From Clostridium sp. (lineage in GTDB: Bacteria; Bacillota; Clostridia; Clostridiales; Clostridiaceae), in the NCBI GenBank assembly GCA_029851835.1, contig JARKVD010000017.1:62001-126000 (forward strand): 64,000 nucleotides of DNA, given 5' to 3'. This document shows positions 1 through 9,440 of the stretch, one piece after another. The notes below the pieces were generated by a model. That model was not told the DNA's origin, did not search any database, and saw only the letters and a list, made by a program, of their open reading frames with translations. Position numbers and translations under genes: made by a program. How positions within the stretch are numbered: position 1 is the stretch's first letter; every line of letters starts with the position of its first letter.

Positions 1-1035
1 GACATTTCTAAAAATAAATATCATATAAGGAAGGGTTAATACCATAGCACTTAAAGTTAAGCTTAAGGATGAATTAATGGCAGCAGGTAGTTTATAAAGC
101 TTTCTCTCAATCCTGCTATTAAATAAAAGTATACTTAGCACGGCTAAAAAACTCAGCACATAACCAACATCTAACAGAGAATAAGGTCTCATAAGAAGAA
201 TAATAAATGCCGCAAGGGCTAAAGCTGAGATAGGTTCATATCTTCTTTTAACATTTATGCTCATGGCCATTGTAAGTATCATGATAAAAGCTCTTACCGT
301 AGATGCCTTTCCTCCTGTAAATATTACAAATGCTAATAGCAAAATCAGTGATATTTTCTTACCTGTAAGCTTCTTAACCAAATTATATATCAGGGCCACA
401 TGAAGGCCAGACACACTTATAATATGTGAAATACCAAGAAAATTAAATTCCTCCCTTTTCCCGTAATCAATATAACTTGAATCACCACAACTTAAAGCCA
501 ATATAACGCCAGCGCCCTCTTCATTTATGACTTTAGACAACTTATGATATAGTTCATCCTTTAGTTTATATCCCTTATATATTAAATCTTCCTTTAAAGA
601 TAAATGACTTTCCACATAGTATTCTCCTGCAATCCCTTTAGAATAATCAGGCTTACTTTTAAAGTTCCCCTTTACTAAATATTTTCTGCCCAGCTGAATT
701 TCATTCCCCTCAGCTTGACTTCCTTCAATAAACACCTTAAGTGTTTTATTATTATGACTTGCAAGATAATATCCTGTTCTTGCAGCTTCAATTCTAACCT
801 CTATAACTCCCTTAGGATTATTCCCATAAAAATAAAAATGACAATTAATAAAAGAAAGCAAAGTAAAGCTCAAAATAACCGCAGTTAAGTAAGCTTTAAA
901 CCTTGCTTTCATTAAAATTATTAAATATATTATCATCCATAATACTGCTATTAATGTTCCCATATAGCTATTTACAAAGTACAAAATTGAGCCAGCTAAA
1001 AGTCCCATATAAAGCTGAACCATCGGTCTATCCAT
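1..1035 (-). CDS. comEC: ComEC/Rec2 DNA-uptake channel, N-terminal part (runs off left edge)
   Basis: The reading frame is open from an ATG at 1035 to base 1, giving about 345 residues with no stop, so the 3' end lies outside the window. The first ~65 residues are hydrophobic and form several membrane helices. A soluble OB-like stretch follows, then the competence-domain signature around residues 205-225 (GISHIISVSGLHVALIY) and further helices. ComEC is the membrane channel that moves single-stranded DNA into the cytoplasm during transformation. The start has AAGGGTG upstream. It lies 64 bases downstream of the brxC-like gene on the same strand and may be cotranscribed with it. The missing part would hold the rest of the channel and the metallo-beta-lactamase domain usual in this family. 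Confidence 0.9.
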   Translation of the reverse strand, partial: MDRPMVQLYMGLLAGSILYFVNSYMGTLIAVLWMIIYLIILMKARFKAYLTAVILSFTLLSFINCHFYFYGNNPKGVIEVRIEAARTGYYLASHNNKTLKVFIEGSQAEGNEIQLGRKYLVKGNFKSKPDYSKGIAGEYYVESHLSLKEDLIYKGYKLKDELYHKLSKVINEEGAGVILALSCGDSSYIDYGKREEFNFLGISHIISVSGLHVALIYNLVKKLTGKKISLILLLAFVIFTGGKASTVRAFIMILTMAMSINVKRRYEPISALALAAFIILLMRPYSLLDVGYVLSFLAVLSILLFNSRIERKLYKLPAAINSSLSLTLSAMVLTLPYMIFIFRNV

Positions 1036-1099
1036 AAATATCACCCTTATGGATTATTACCAAATCATTCCTTATAAATTCACAATATATAATTTCCTA

Positions 1100-4000
1100 C
1101 TAAGTTAATTGATTTTTATAAAAAGAAGTTTTTCTTTCCACTAGCTTTTCTAAAGATGCCAGCTTCATAAAACTTGTTTCTGCTACAATCCTAGAGTTTA
1201 ACTTGCCATAAACTTTATCGATTTCACTATTTAAACTATGATCCTTAGATAAATTAATAATTTCATTCCTACATTGTTCACAATAAGCTACTATTCGCTT
1301 AGCTTCTTTATTTACTAAAGGCATCACCTTATGGTTATACTCTTTTAAAAGCTCTGGAAGTTTTTGAATAAGTGAATATGGCTTTTTATTGCAAAGTATG
1401 GCCTGGACCTGTACCATTGTTTCAATTACTTCTTTATCTTCAATAAAATCTTCATCATCTTTATAGGTGTTCATCATTTCAATAGCTTTATCAAAAATAA
1501 GTCTTTGTTCTCCCTTATCTAAAACATTAACTTTTCCATGAATTCTCTTAAAATAAAATCCCTTAACTTCCTCTACTTCATCCATATACTCTTCAAAGTC
1601 ATCCTGCAAATCATAAATCTCTTTATAAAACTTCTGCTCTTCATATTCCTTTAAAGCGTCATCAAAAATTTCAATTCCTAAATCCAATATATTTTTCCCA
1701 GGATACTGGTTGCAGTTACTGAATTCATACAGCATATGTCTAATTTCATTAAGTTCACCCTTGCATAAGTCTTTAAACTCATACATAGCTTTCTCTGAAT
1801 CGCTAGTATCTAAGTTTGTATTAAAAAGCTCCTTTGCTATATCCTTTAAGGCATCAATATATTTAACACTTATCTTTACCCTTGGTTTAAAAAAGATTTC
1901 ATTTGTTGATATTCTGTTAATGATGCAATGATTAACATTATTTATATGAGAATTACCTAAGCTATCACTTAAGAAAACTTTAATTTGCTTTGCCTTTATT
2001 AATTCAAGAATTATTCCTTGAATATCTATGTCTTTCCAGCCATAAGGCATTTTATTAAATCTTGATAAAACATCATTAAGGGTAACTGAATTTCCTCTTA
2101 ATGAATTTCCTTCTATAAACACCCTTACTTCTTCTAATGCCAATTCTCCAGCACTAACCTTTGTTTTATCAACATCATTCTCTTCACTTAAAATATTGTA
2201 CAGCTCATTAACTTCATTTCTAAACACCTTAACATATGGCAGTTTAAAGTATTCTGTATTTATTAAGGAAAGTAAGGCTTCATTAATCTTATCTATTCCA
2301 TTTTTATCTCCCAATTGAAGTTGACTACTTGAAACAAATATCTTTGATTTTCTTAAAGCTTCTGTTAAAAGTTCTTCTGCTTCTAAACTTATTGCATCCC
2401 TTTCTTTCCTTTTTCTAAGGGCTGAGTCTTTAAATAATCCATAAGCCTTTCCGTCATGGTTTTTTCTTAAATAAGAGTCAATTTTCAACAATCTTTCTAC
2501 AGTGTCTACGCAGGATATATAACTTGAAATATCTACTATTACTTCTTTTTCAAGGTGTGATAATCTTTTTAACTCACTAACTTCATCCCCCTTAATATCA
2601 ATGTCTGAAGTTATGATTCTTATTCCAATCTCACTTCTTCTATTACCAATTATGCGATTATTCACATATCTGTTAAAGGAAAATCTATACTCTGGTGAGT
2701 AATTAAACTTTACCACCTTATAAATTCTTTCAAAAATGATTTCTCCTATTTTTTCATTTACTTCATCTTTATCAATAGATATTTCAGCTATTTCTTTATT
2801 GATTAACTGCTCTTCCTTGGTTAAAAACACATACTCTTTTCCGTTTTTCAGAGCAAAACCGACCTTAACTAATACTGCTAACGCCTCATTAGTTTTATCT
2901 TGGACTTCCTTCTTAGAATCCTTTAAATTACTTATCATTAATGTTGAGATATTATCACTATCTGCATCTAATACTGTTACATACTTAAGTAAAAATAAAG
3001 TTTTTAAAACCTTTAAGGCAAAATCATGAATTTCCTTATTATTTTCTGCTTCTAATATCACTTCTTTTATAGATGCGTTCAAATAAGTTTCCACAACACC
3101 ATAAAAGCCATGAAGAGGTATAATACTTCCTATGCCCTCATTGATAAAGTCCATTGCAGCATTTTGATATAATTCTAATAAACTTCTTTCACCTTTAGAA
3201 ATATCTCTTCCTACTGCTCCATTTATTCTAATACCATTTAAAATCATTTGAAGCATATTAAATTGATATGGGATAAATGGATATGTTCCTATAAAGTCAT
3301 TAGTACCCCTATAACCTTTTAATCCACTTTCCTTAGGAAATACAATTAAATTTTTTATATTTGGTTCGTTTTCCTCGAAATATCCATTTAAATAAACCGA
3401 TGATTTTTTATTCTTTTTTAAAAGTCTTTCCCTGATTACTTCATCAGCATTTGATGACGACAGAGAAATTTTAGTACTAAATCTTCCAAGAATTTTAGAG
3501 AAATCCTTATTATTTTCATCCACAAAGGAACTTAACTCTTCCTGTGCCGTTACAATTACCCAGCATTTTCCCTGGCATCTTACAGCCAATTCTTCCACTA
3601 CCGTTTGTAAATTAAGGAGCAATTTAGTGTCATTACCCATAAACTGGCCAATCTCATCTACTAGAAATACAACATGATGATTCTCACCTTTATCTCTGCA
3701 ATACTCTTTTACCTTAACCGCAAAGTTTTCCACATTTAAAGAAAAGTCTGTCTCACACTTTTCACACCATGTTCTTGCTGAATCTTCACTGATATTAATA
3801 GTGTTTACTAAAGCTTTAATAATAGAATCCTTTTCAAAATAAAAATTCTCTCGTCCTTCTTCCCAGCACTTCCCTGAAATTTCTTTATAGGTATTTTTAA
3901 AAGGATCATATGCTCCCTCACTAATTAGCTTTTCTTCCACTGCAGCTACCCAAGGTTTACTTCCACATAGTCCTCTCATTTCGTTAAAAGCCATATTAAA

Positions 4001-4441
4001 TACCTTTACAATAGATTCCTGTCCACATGTCTGCTCAATCTTTGATGCAATATTAAACAGAATTACATCTGTTGAAACCTTTTCTGCCGCCTTCATATTT
4101 TCTAAAGTACTTTTTTTAAGACCTTTACCTTTAAAATAACTTATTACCTTTTTTCCACCTACAGCCTCATTCCTTAAAACACAGGATAACACTTTTAAAA
4201 AATGAGATTTACCACTACCAAAGAAACCTGAAATCCATACTGCATTCTTATCAGTAATGCCATCTATTCCTTTCCTATAAGCTTCAAAAAATTTATCTAA
4301 ATGCTTTTTTATTTCATCAGTTATAACAAACTCTTCAAGTTCTTGTTTTATATTGTTTTCAATACTGTCACCAGCTTTTATAACACCTTTAATCTCTCTA
4401 TCTATCTTCTTTTGAAAAATTGACTTCAATTTTATATTCAT
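1100..4441 (-). CDS. brxC: BrxC-like P-loop ATPase (orphan BREX component)
   Basis: This 1113-residue protein has the N-terminal layout of BREX phage-defence protein BrxC: a helical start, the phrase SGFFGSGKSHFLK with Walker A at residues 72-80, DVILFNI near 125-130, and Walker B VVFLVDEIGQF at about 257-267. The C-terminal two thirds are helical and charged, without a motif I can name. In known BREX systems BrxC is an AAA-type ATPase acting with BrxA, BrxB, PglX, PglZ and BrxL. None of those is present: comEC lies downstream and a small membrane protein upstream. The start has a good site, AGGGGG six bases before ATG. Both ATPase motifs look intact and the frame is complete, so it is probably expressed. 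Whether it acts alone, as a remnant, or with distant partners cannot be told here. Confidence 0.85.
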   Translation of the reverse strand: MNIKLKSIFQKKIDREIKGVIKAGDSIENNIKQELEEFVITDEIKKHLDKFFEAYRKGIDGITDKNAVWISGFFGSGKSHFLKVLSCVLRNEAVGGKKVISYFKGKGLKKSTLENMKAAEKVSTDVILFNIASKIEQTCGQESIVKVFNMAFNEMRGLCGSKPWVAAVEEKLISEGAYDPFKNTYKEISGKCWEEGRENFYFEKDSIIKALVNTINISEDSARTWCEKCETDFSLNVENFAVKVKEYCRDKGENHHVVFLVDEIGQFMGNDTKLLLNLQTVVEELAVRCQGKCWVIVTAQEELSSFVDENNKDFSKILGRFSTKISLSSSNADEVIRERLLKKNKKSSVYLNGYFEENEPNIKNLIVFPKESGLKGYRGTNDFIGTYPFIPYQFNMLQMILNGIRINGAVGRDISKGERSLLELYQNAAMDFINEGIGSIIPLHGFYGVVETYLNASIKEVILEAENNKEIHDFALKVLKTLFLLKYVTVLDADSDNISTLMISNLKDSKKEVQDKTNEALAVLVKVGFALKNGKEYVFLTKEEQLINKEIAEISIDKDEVNEKIGEIIFERIYKVVKFNYSPEYRFSFNRYVNNRIIGNRRSEIGIRIITSDIDIKGDEVSELKRLSHLEKEVIVDISSYISCVDTVERLLKIDSYLRKNHDGKAYGLFKDSALRKRKERDAISLEAEELLTEALRKSKIFVSSSQLQLGDKNGIDKINEALLSLINTEYFKLPYVKVFRNEVNELYNILSEENDVDKTKVSAGELALEEVRVFIEGNSLRGNSVTLNDVLSRFNKMPYGWKDIDIQGIILELIKAKQIKVFLSDSLGNSHINNVNHCIINRISTNEIFFKPRVKISVKYIDALKDIAKELFNTNLDTSDSEKAMYEFKDLCKGELNEIRHMLYEFSNCNQYPGKNILDLGIEIFDDALKEYEEQKFYKEIYDLQDDFEEYMDEVEEVKGFYFKRIHGKVNVLDKGEQRLIFDKAIEMMNTYKDDEDFIEDKEVIETMVQVQAILCNKKPYSLIQKLPELLKEYNHKVMPLVNKEAKRIVAYCEQCRNEIINLSKDHSLNSEIDKVYGKLNSRIVAETSFMKLASLEKLVERKTSFYKNQLT

Positions 4442-4567
4442 TGCTGCCCCCTATAACCTTGTTCTGTCTATAAGCTAAGGCTATTTTATTACCTTGTTTA
4501 TCATTACAATATTATATCATAAACCAATAATTTAATGTGAAGGAAAGCTGCCTCATAATTTAAACAT

Positions 4568-4595
4568 AAAAAAAGCATAGATTTTACATCTACGC
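4568..4595 (-). terminator. Rho-independent terminator after the small membrane protein gene
   Basis: A 7-bp stem (GCGTAGA/TCTATGC, one G-T pair) with a 7-base loop is followed on the minus strand by seven T residues. It begins six bases past the stop of the upstream 103-residue gene, so that gene is separated from the BrxC-like gene. Confidence 0.8.
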
Positions 4596-4600
4596 TATTC

Positions 4601-4912
4601 TTAAATATATAATAAAAATAAGAATACTAAAATGGATATAATAATTAAAGCACCTTTAGCAAAATTTTTTATGTTCAAGTTTATATCAGTACATGCCATT
4701 ATTATAAGTGCAAGAATATTTACAATGGGAATTATTGATATGAAAATTATACAAAGCCATTTGAATAAGGAAACAACTTCATCTTTATCTCTCTTTTTAG
4801 CTGCTCCACCTAAATGAATATTATCTTTTATTCCATAACTTCCTATTAAATCAATCTGATTATACCTATTTACTTTAAAACTCTCCTTCAAATCCATATC
4901 TTTATTGTGCAT
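4601..4912 (-). CDS. small two-helix membrane protein, function unknown
   Basis: The 103-residue protein has a hydrophilic N-terminal half (residues 1-48, rich in Lys and Asp). Two hydrophobic segments follow, at roughly 49-71 and 84-102, so it is predicted to span the membrane twice with both ends on one side. I do not recognise a family. It has a strong site (GAGGGTG, six bases before ATG), its own promoter with a flanking direct repeat, and its own terminator, so it looks like a separately regulated single-gene unit. It sits between the orphan BrxC-like gene and the flotillin remnant. A functional tie to either is possible but only inferred from position. Confidence 0.65.
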   Translation of the reverse strand: MHNKDMDLKESFKVNRYNQIDLIGSYGIKDNIHLGGAAKKRDKDEVVSLFKWLCIIFISIIPIVNILALIIMACTDINLNIKNFAKGALIIISILVFLFLLYI

Positions 4913-4929
4913 TCTTTACACCCTCTTCC

Positions 4930-4980
4930 AAAATATGTAATAAACTTATTATACAACACTTTCCTAAAATATGTAATAAA
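4930..4980 (-). promoter_or_regulatory. promoter flanked by a 15-bp direct repeat (possible operator)
   Basis: On the minus strand a perfect -10 TATAAT lies at 4948-4953, with a weak -35 (ATTACA, 18 bp upstream). The 15-mer TTTATTACATATTTT occurs twice, exactly, in direct orientation. One copy (4966-4980) overlaps the -35 and the other (4930-4944) lies just past the -10, where transcription would begin. The copies start 36 bp apart. This is the usual arrangement for a repressor or activator site. The regulator cannot be named from the sequence. Confidence 0.5.
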
Positions 4981-5020
4981 AAGCTTAAAATTTACTTTCG
5001 TAAACTTTAAGCTTTTCTTT
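4978..5020 (-). terminator. terminator-like hairpin after the flotillin remnant
   Basis: A 15-bp stem with one mismatch (arms 4981-4995 and 5000-5014, tetraloop TTTC) is followed on the minus strand by TTTTTATT. It follows the flotillin remnant's stop by about 20 bases and would also work as a terminator on the plus strand. Confidence 0.7.
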
Positions 5021-5041
5021 ATTATACTACCTCTTCCTCTT

Positions 5042-5324
5042 TCACTTCTGGTTTTTAACTGATAACTGAGCTAATATCTCGTCTCTAAGTCTTTTTATAT
5101 CAATATCTTCTTCCACATCAACTCCACTTCCACTAACAGTTAACTTTTCACTTAATAAAAGCATAATTAAAGATTCAAAGGCATTACCTCCACCATTTCT
5201 CAACAATTCCAGCTTTATCATTTGGAATAATTCTAATACCAAGGAGCCATAAAAGTACAATTACACCCAATATAGCAAGAATTACTATACCCATGGTTGA
5301 TGAAAGTATTCCCATAAATAACAT
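5042..5324 (-). pseudogene. flotillin-like gene with large internal deletion
   Basis: From ATG at 5324 the frame encodes a membrane helix followed by IPNDKAGIVEKWW, the typical N-terminus of bacterial flotillins (SPFH family, about 500 residues), then hits a stop after 46 residues. In the +1 frame the sequence continues at once with a typical flotillin tail (NGGGNAFESLIMLLL, then an acidic end) that stops at 5042. The whole SPFH core and coiled coil, some 400 residues, is missing. The junction, near 5184-5195, lies in a TGGTGGAGG run, suggesting deletion between short repeats. Flotillins organise membrane microdomains; this copy cannot. A 72-residue frame starting inside the remnant is probably not a real gene. 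No NfeD-type partner gene is adjacent. Confidence 0.8.
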
Positions 5325-5474
5325 ACCTGTCGAAAAAATTTATATAACTAAATATATTAATTTAAATTGAAACTATGTATTTTTTATCATTGTTTCAATT
5401 GTTATTTTTTGTTTAATATTTGCCTTGATTATATTTACCTATCTACTAACTTCCTTTATATAAACTTCAAATAT

Positions 5475-5515
5475 AAAAAAAGATGAATCCTTAATAATTT
5501 GGATTTATCTTTTTA
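5475..5515. terminator. hairpin with A/T flanks in the gap between flotillin remnant and selC
   Basis: A 13-bp stem with one mismatch (AAAAGATGAATCC against GGATTTATCTTTT) with a 10-base loop and A- and T-rich flanks could terminate in either direction. The rest of 5325-5610 is AT-rich and shows no gene. Confidence 0.5.
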
Positions 5516-5609
5516 TTGTATTTTTAAACTTATAATCTTTCCTATTCAAGGTTATTCTGTCTTTCCTTAGTTAAACCCTTTAACTGTTTCCTTAATTTAT
5601 AATATACTC

Positions 5610-5651
5610 AAAAAGCTGTAAAACTCTAATTAAAAATTAGAGTTTTACAGC
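5610..5651 (-). terminator. terminator of the selenocysteine tRNA gene
   Basis: A perfect 16-bp stem (arms 5615-5630 and 5636-5651, five-base loop) is followed by TTTTTG on the minus strand. It starts twelve bases past the CCA end of the tRNA. Confidence 0.85.
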
Positions 5652-5662
5652 CTATCAATCTA

Positions 5663-5759
5663 TGGCGGGAATATGTGAGAATCGAACTCACCCGTCGTGG
5701 TCTTAGCACGGCAACTCGGTTTTGAAGACCGGCAGGCACACCAGCACCTATCTACTCCC
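5663..5759 (-). tRNA. selC: tRNA-Sec (anticodon UCA)
   Basis: The 97-base RNA runs from GGGAGUA to an encoded GCCA end. The anticodon stem-loop CGGUC-UUCAAAA-CCG carries UCA, which reads UGA. A long variable arm (GUUGCCGUGC...GACCACGAC region) and the T loop GGUGAG-UUCGAUU-CUCAC are clear. Great length, the large extra arm and UCA define the selenocysteine tRNA. It is charged with serine and converted by SelA using selenophosphate from SelD, then delivered by SelB; all three genes lie directly upstream. It has its own promoter about 150 bases upstream and its own terminator. Confidence 0.95.
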
Positions 5760-5798
5760 ATATATTTATTAAGTATATGTCCAAAAATGATGCTCCAA

Positions 5799-5902
5799 AA
5801 GTGACACTTCAAATCTTTGATTTGGTTAGTGGAACTTTCACTGTGTGCATCTTTCATTTGGTATACACGAACTTACACCTTCAAATGTATATGAGAAGAT
5901 GT
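5799..5902 (-). repeat. two-hairpin intergenic element, tandem copy in the selC leader
   Basis: On the minus strand hairpin I pairs ACATCTTC (5895-5902) with GAAGGTGT (5875-5882). It runs straight into a type II hairpin (arm GTGT paired with ACAC, about 5837-5878). A second type II hairpin follows (5799-5837), with arms CACT/AGTG around CCAAATC-AAA-GATTTG and an outer stem AAAGT/ACTTT. It lies between the selC promoter and the tRNA, so it should be transcribed in the tRNA precursor. The element recurs at 13.65, 38.4, 39.5, 41.1 and 45.2 kb. Confidence 0.75.
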
Positions 5903-5912
5903 TTCTTCTTCT

Positions 5913-5941
5913 ATTATAATATCCGATAACTGTAAAATCAA
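5913..5941 (-). promoter_or_regulatory. vegetative promoter for selC
   Basis: The minus strand carries TTGATT (5936-5941), a 17-bp spacer and a perfect TATAAT (5913-5918). The start point would be near 5906, giving a leader of about 150 bases before tRNA-Sec. Confidence 0.65.
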
Positions 5942-6013
5942 GTATTATCTTTTATAATAATAAACCTTTTGTAAATTAATAATTTAGAGCTGTATCAAAA
6001 CAGCCCTAAATTA

Positions 6014-6033
6014 GGAACTCCAGTGGGAGTTCC
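6014..6033. repeat. 8-bp perfect inverted repeat after selB
   Basis: GGAACTCC-AGTG-GGAGTTCC lies 24 bases past the selB stop, with a second imperfect hairpin (AGGGCTGT/ACAGCTCT) beside it. It has no strong T run, so it may be a weak terminator or a 3'-end stabiliser. A related GGAACTCC hairpin lies at 46474-46510. Confidence 0.45.
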
Positions 6034-6056
6034 TACCATCATTCTTAATTCTTAAT

Positions 6057-7964
6057 TTAATAAAGAACTCTATCATTTTCTACTCTTTTTGTTAGCTTAA
6101 TGCTATCAAAATGTTCAAGAATGGCAACAGCGTATTTTCTACTAGTATCAAAGACCTCCCTTGCTGAAGATGCTGAAATAGAGCCATTTTTCTTTATATA
6201 CTCCACAACAGTCTCCTTAGCTCCTTCATAGTCTTCTTTTAAAAGAGTACAGTCTTCATTAAGCTTTATTAAATCACCTTGATCTAATAAAAGTTCATAA
6301 ACCATTTTAAAACCTGTTTTATCCTTTTCTGTAGCAGATAAATCAACATACTTAGGTGGTGCATACTTTAATGCCTTATATTCTTCTTGAATTCGAGTTC
6401 TCATTCTTTCTTGTTCTTTTGTAAGAACTACTTCAAAATCTTTAAGAGAAATAAACTTTTCACTAACCTTAATTGTTTTTCTTTCCTGTAAAATTCCTAA
6501 AAGTTCATCATAGTTTTTCTGTTTTAATTTTTTACCAAAGATTTTATTTTTAGCTTCTTCTTTAGATATTCCAAACTTTAATGGATTTTTTTTATGGAAC
6601 TCCTCTAACAGCTTCTTAAGTTCCTTAGCTTTAACCTTTAAAAATTCTTCATGAATATAAATCCCATTGTCTATGCTACCAAGCCTGATTACCATACCAC
6701 CATCCACAAGATTTTGTAACTCTTCTTGTAGACTTTCCATATTCTTTCCTAAAGCCTTTAATATTGCATTTGAATCTACATATTCTGAACTTAAAGTTTT
6801 AATGGTATTTTCTAGTATATTAGTACTTTTGCCACTTTCCTTAACCTTAAGCTCTTCAATATACTCTTGTGTTATCTTTTTAGACTTCTTAGCATTGGGC
6901 TCTATGATTATTCCTCCTGCTATGGTATTCATTGGAGAGTAGCTTCTAACTATATATCTATCATTCCTCTGAGCTGTAATTGGCTTTTCAAGTCTTATCT
7001 GCACATAAGCACTTTCACCAGGTTTAATCTCTTCACAATCTAATGGAACGATTCGACCTATAATCTCTTCTGTTCCATGATAAACACGAATTCTCTGCCT
7101 TTGTACTATAGGTTTTTCTATAGATTTAATATGATATAGCTTACAATCAATCATTGAAGATGGTTCCATTATACCTTGTCTTGCAATAACATTACCTCTT
7201 TCAATATCAGCTACCTTTACATTAGCTAAATTAATAGCACAACGTTGCCCAGCCTCTCCCATTTCACAAGGTACATCATGAACTCGGATTCCTCTAATCT
7301 TTGTAGTTACCTTAGATGGATATACCTCTACAGTATCTCCCACTGAAGCTCTTCCACTTATGATAGTTCCAGTTACTACGGTTCCAAAACCACTTATAGA
7401 GAAAACTCTATCAACGGGTAATCTGAAGTGACCTTCCGTATCCTTTGGCTCCACCTCTTCCGTTATTTTATCTATATCCCTTATGAAGTCTTCAAAACCA
7501 GCCTTGGTTTTTGAAGATACTTCATGAATTGGCGCTCCTTCTAAGAAGGTCCCCTTCATCTCTTCCTTAATATCTTCTTTTATCATTTCAAGCCAATCTT
7601 CATCTACTAAATCAGTTTTAGTTAAAACAACTATTCCCTTCTCAATAGATAGCAGCTTTAAAATTTCAAAGTGCTCTCTAGTCTGTGGCATAATTCCCTC
7701 ATCAGCTGCTATGACCAAAAGAACTACATCTATACTGCTTATTCCAGCTAACATATTTTTAATAAACTTTTCATGACCAGGTACATCAATTATTCCTGCT
7801 CTTCTTCCGGATGGCAGATCAAAGTAAGTAAAACCTAAATTTATTGAAATTCCTCTATCTCTTTCTTCCTTTAATGTATCTGTTTCTCTTCCTGTAAGAG
7901 CCTTAATTAAAGTAGTCTTACCATGGTCTATATGCCCTGCTGTTCCTATTATAATATGCTTCAT
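6057..7964 (-). CDS. selB: selenocysteine-specific elongation factor SelB
   Basis: The 635-residue protein begins with an EF-Tu-like GTPase: [12 protein letters not shown] (G1, residues 7-18), DVPGHEKF (G3) and TKTD (G4). Domains II and III follow. The C-terminal third is a charged winged-helix region of the kind that binds the SECIS hairpin in selenoprotein mRNAs. SelB brings Sec-tRNA(Sec) to the ribosome at UGA codons. It starts 27 bases after selA, with AGGAGG upstream, and is the last protein gene of the selD-selA-selB set; selC lies beyond it. Length and motifs are normal for the family. Confidence 0.96.
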   Translation of the reverse strand: MKHIIIGTAGHIDHGKTTLIKALTGRETDTLKEERDRGISINLGFTYFDLPSGRRAGIIDVPGHEKFIKNMLAGISSIDVVLLVIAADEGIMPQTREHFEILKLLSIEKGIVVLTKTDLVDEDWLEMIKEDIKEEMKGTFLEGAPIHEVSSKTKAGFEDFIRDIDKITEEVEPKDTEGHFRLPVDRVFSISGFGTVVTGTIISGRASVGDTVEVYPSKVTTKIRGIRVHDVPCEMGEAGQRCAINLANVKVADIERGNVIARQGIMEPSSMIDCKLYHIKSIEKPIVQRQRIRVYHGTEEIIGRIVPLDCEEIKPGESAYVQIRLEKPITAQRNDRYIVRSYSPMNTIAGGIIIEPNAKKSKKITQEYIEELKVKESGKSTNILENTIKTLSSEYVDSNAILKALGKNMESLQEELQNLVDGGMVIRLGSIDNGIYIHEEFLKVKAKELKKLLEEFHKKNPLKFGISKEEAKNKIFGKKLKQKNYDELLGILQERKTIKVSEKFISLKDFEVVLTKEQERMRTRIQEEYKALKYAPPKYVDLSATEKDKTGFKMVYELLLDQGDLIKLNEDCTLLKEDYEGAKETVVEYIKKNGSISASSAREVFDTSRKYAVAILEHFDSIKLTKRVENDRVLY

Positions 7965-7991
7965 ACTCCATCTATCCTCCTAAACAGATAC

Positions 7992-9377
7992 TTACCCTAG
8001 TATTCTTCTAAAACACTCTACTATTTCATCAAAATCTCTTTTAAATAGGGTTCTACCATCAAGAACTAATTCATTATCGTATACTCTTGCAATTAATGAA
8101 GTCTCTCCTAGTCTTAGCTTTTCTTCCATTAATTCTGGAGAAAGACTGCTACTAGTTACCTTTATAACGTAAGTTGGAATTTTCTCCGTTGGCATGGAAC
8201 CTCCACCAACCATAGACTCACCTTTATCTATGGTAAATGTACAGTCTTTTATTTTACTTTGAAGCTTTCTCTTTAACGTCATACACTTTTGTTTAACTTG
8301 GTCAGCAGACATTAAAATCATATTTAAGGATGGAATATTGGAAATGGCATCCTTCTCATCTATATAATATTTAAATGTTCCTTCTAAAGCGGCAAGGGTC
8401 ATTTTGTCCACCCTTAAAGCTCTAGTTAATTGATTCTTTTTCATTTTATCAATAAATTTTTTCTTACCAACAATTATTCCAGCTTGTGGACCTCCAAGCA
8501 TCTTATCCCCGCTAAAAGTAACCACATCAACACCCTTTGAGAGGCTTTCCTGTACTGTTGGCTCATAGGTGAATCCATACTTACTGAAGTCAATCAGAAC
8601 TCCACTTCCTATATCTTCAACTACTGGTATATTATACCTCTCCCCTAAACTGACCATTTCTTCTAGTGAAACAGCTTCTGTAAAACCCATTACTTTAAAA
8701 TTAGATGTATGAACCTTTAAAAATATTCCTGTTTCTTCTGTTATGTTATTTTCATAATCATAAAGATGTGTTCTATTTGTAGTACCAACTTCAACAAGCT
8801 TAGCCCCACTGAATTTCATTACTTCTGGTATTCTAAAGGAGCCTCCGATTTCAACAAGCTCTCCTCTGGAAACTATTACTTCCTTTTCCTTAGCAAGGGT
8901 ATCAAGAACAAGCATTATGGCAGCTGCATTATTGTTTACAATCATAGCTGCTTCTGCTCCTGTAACCTTTTTAATTATGTCCTCAATATGAGAATATCTA
9001 GAACCTCTTCTTCCGTCTGAAATTTCATACTCTAAATTATTATAATTTGAAGCTACTTCTATTACATTTTCAATAGCTCTCTCACTTAGAATTGAACGTC
9101 CTAAGTTAGTATGTATAACTGTACCTGTTCCATTTATCACTCTTCTAAGGTGCATCTTATTTTTCTCCTTTAAAAAGTGATTTGAAAGGTCTATTACCCC
9201 CTCAGTGGTAAGTGAAGTTACACTGCCTTTTAAAATCCCATTTCTATAAAATTCTATACTTTCTCTTAAACTTTCTAGGACTAAGGTTCTTGAGTTTTCC
9301 TCTAGTAGTTTTGAAATATTTTCATCCTTTAAAAGTTCGTCAATCTTAGGCAATTTTCTTAAAAGCTCTTTATTCAT
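7992..9377 (-). CDS. selA: L-seryl-tRNA(Sec) selenium transferase SelA
   Basis: This 461-residue pyridoxal-phosphate enzyme converts seryl-tRNA(Sec) to selenocysteinyl-tRNA(Sec) with selenophosphate. Visible family features are [16 protein letters not shown] near residues 80-96, [21 protein letters not shown], and the cofactor-lysine segment [14 protein letters not shown]. Full length is usual for bacterial SelA. A GGGGGA site precedes the ATG. It lies 63 bases downstream of selD and 27 upstream of selB, so the three are probably one transcript. Confidence 0.96.
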   Translation of the reverse strand: MNKELLRKLPKIDELLKDENISKLLEENSRTLVLESLRESIEFYRNGILKGSVTSLTTEGVIDLSNHFLKEKNKMHLRRVINGTGTVIHTNLGRSILSERAIENVIEVASNYNNLEYEISDGRRGSRYSHIEDIIKKVTGAEAAMIVNNNAAAIMLVLDTLAKEKEVIVSRGELVEIGGSFRIPEVMKFSGAKLVEVGTTNRTHLYDYENNITEETGIFLKVHTSNFKVMGFTEAVSLEEMVSLGERYNIPVVEDIGSGVLIDFSKYGFTYEPTVQESLSKGVDVVTFSGDKMLGGPQAGIIVGKKKFIDKMKKNQLTRALRVDKMTLAALEGTFKYYIDEKDAISNIPSLNMILMSADQVKQKCMTLKRKLQSKIKDCTFTIDKGESMVGGGSMPTEKIPTYVIKVTSSSLSPELMEEKLRLGETSLIARVYDNELVLDGRTLFKRDFDEIVECFRRILG

Positions 9378-9440
9378 TCAACTTCCCCCATGCTTAAAAC
9401 AATTATTTTAGTCTTAACTAAACTTGTGAATATAAAAATA

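Noticed and set aside
5660..5857. 65-codon open frame on the minus strand
   Set aside because: It runs across the tRNA-Sec gene and its leader and has no ribosome-binding site.
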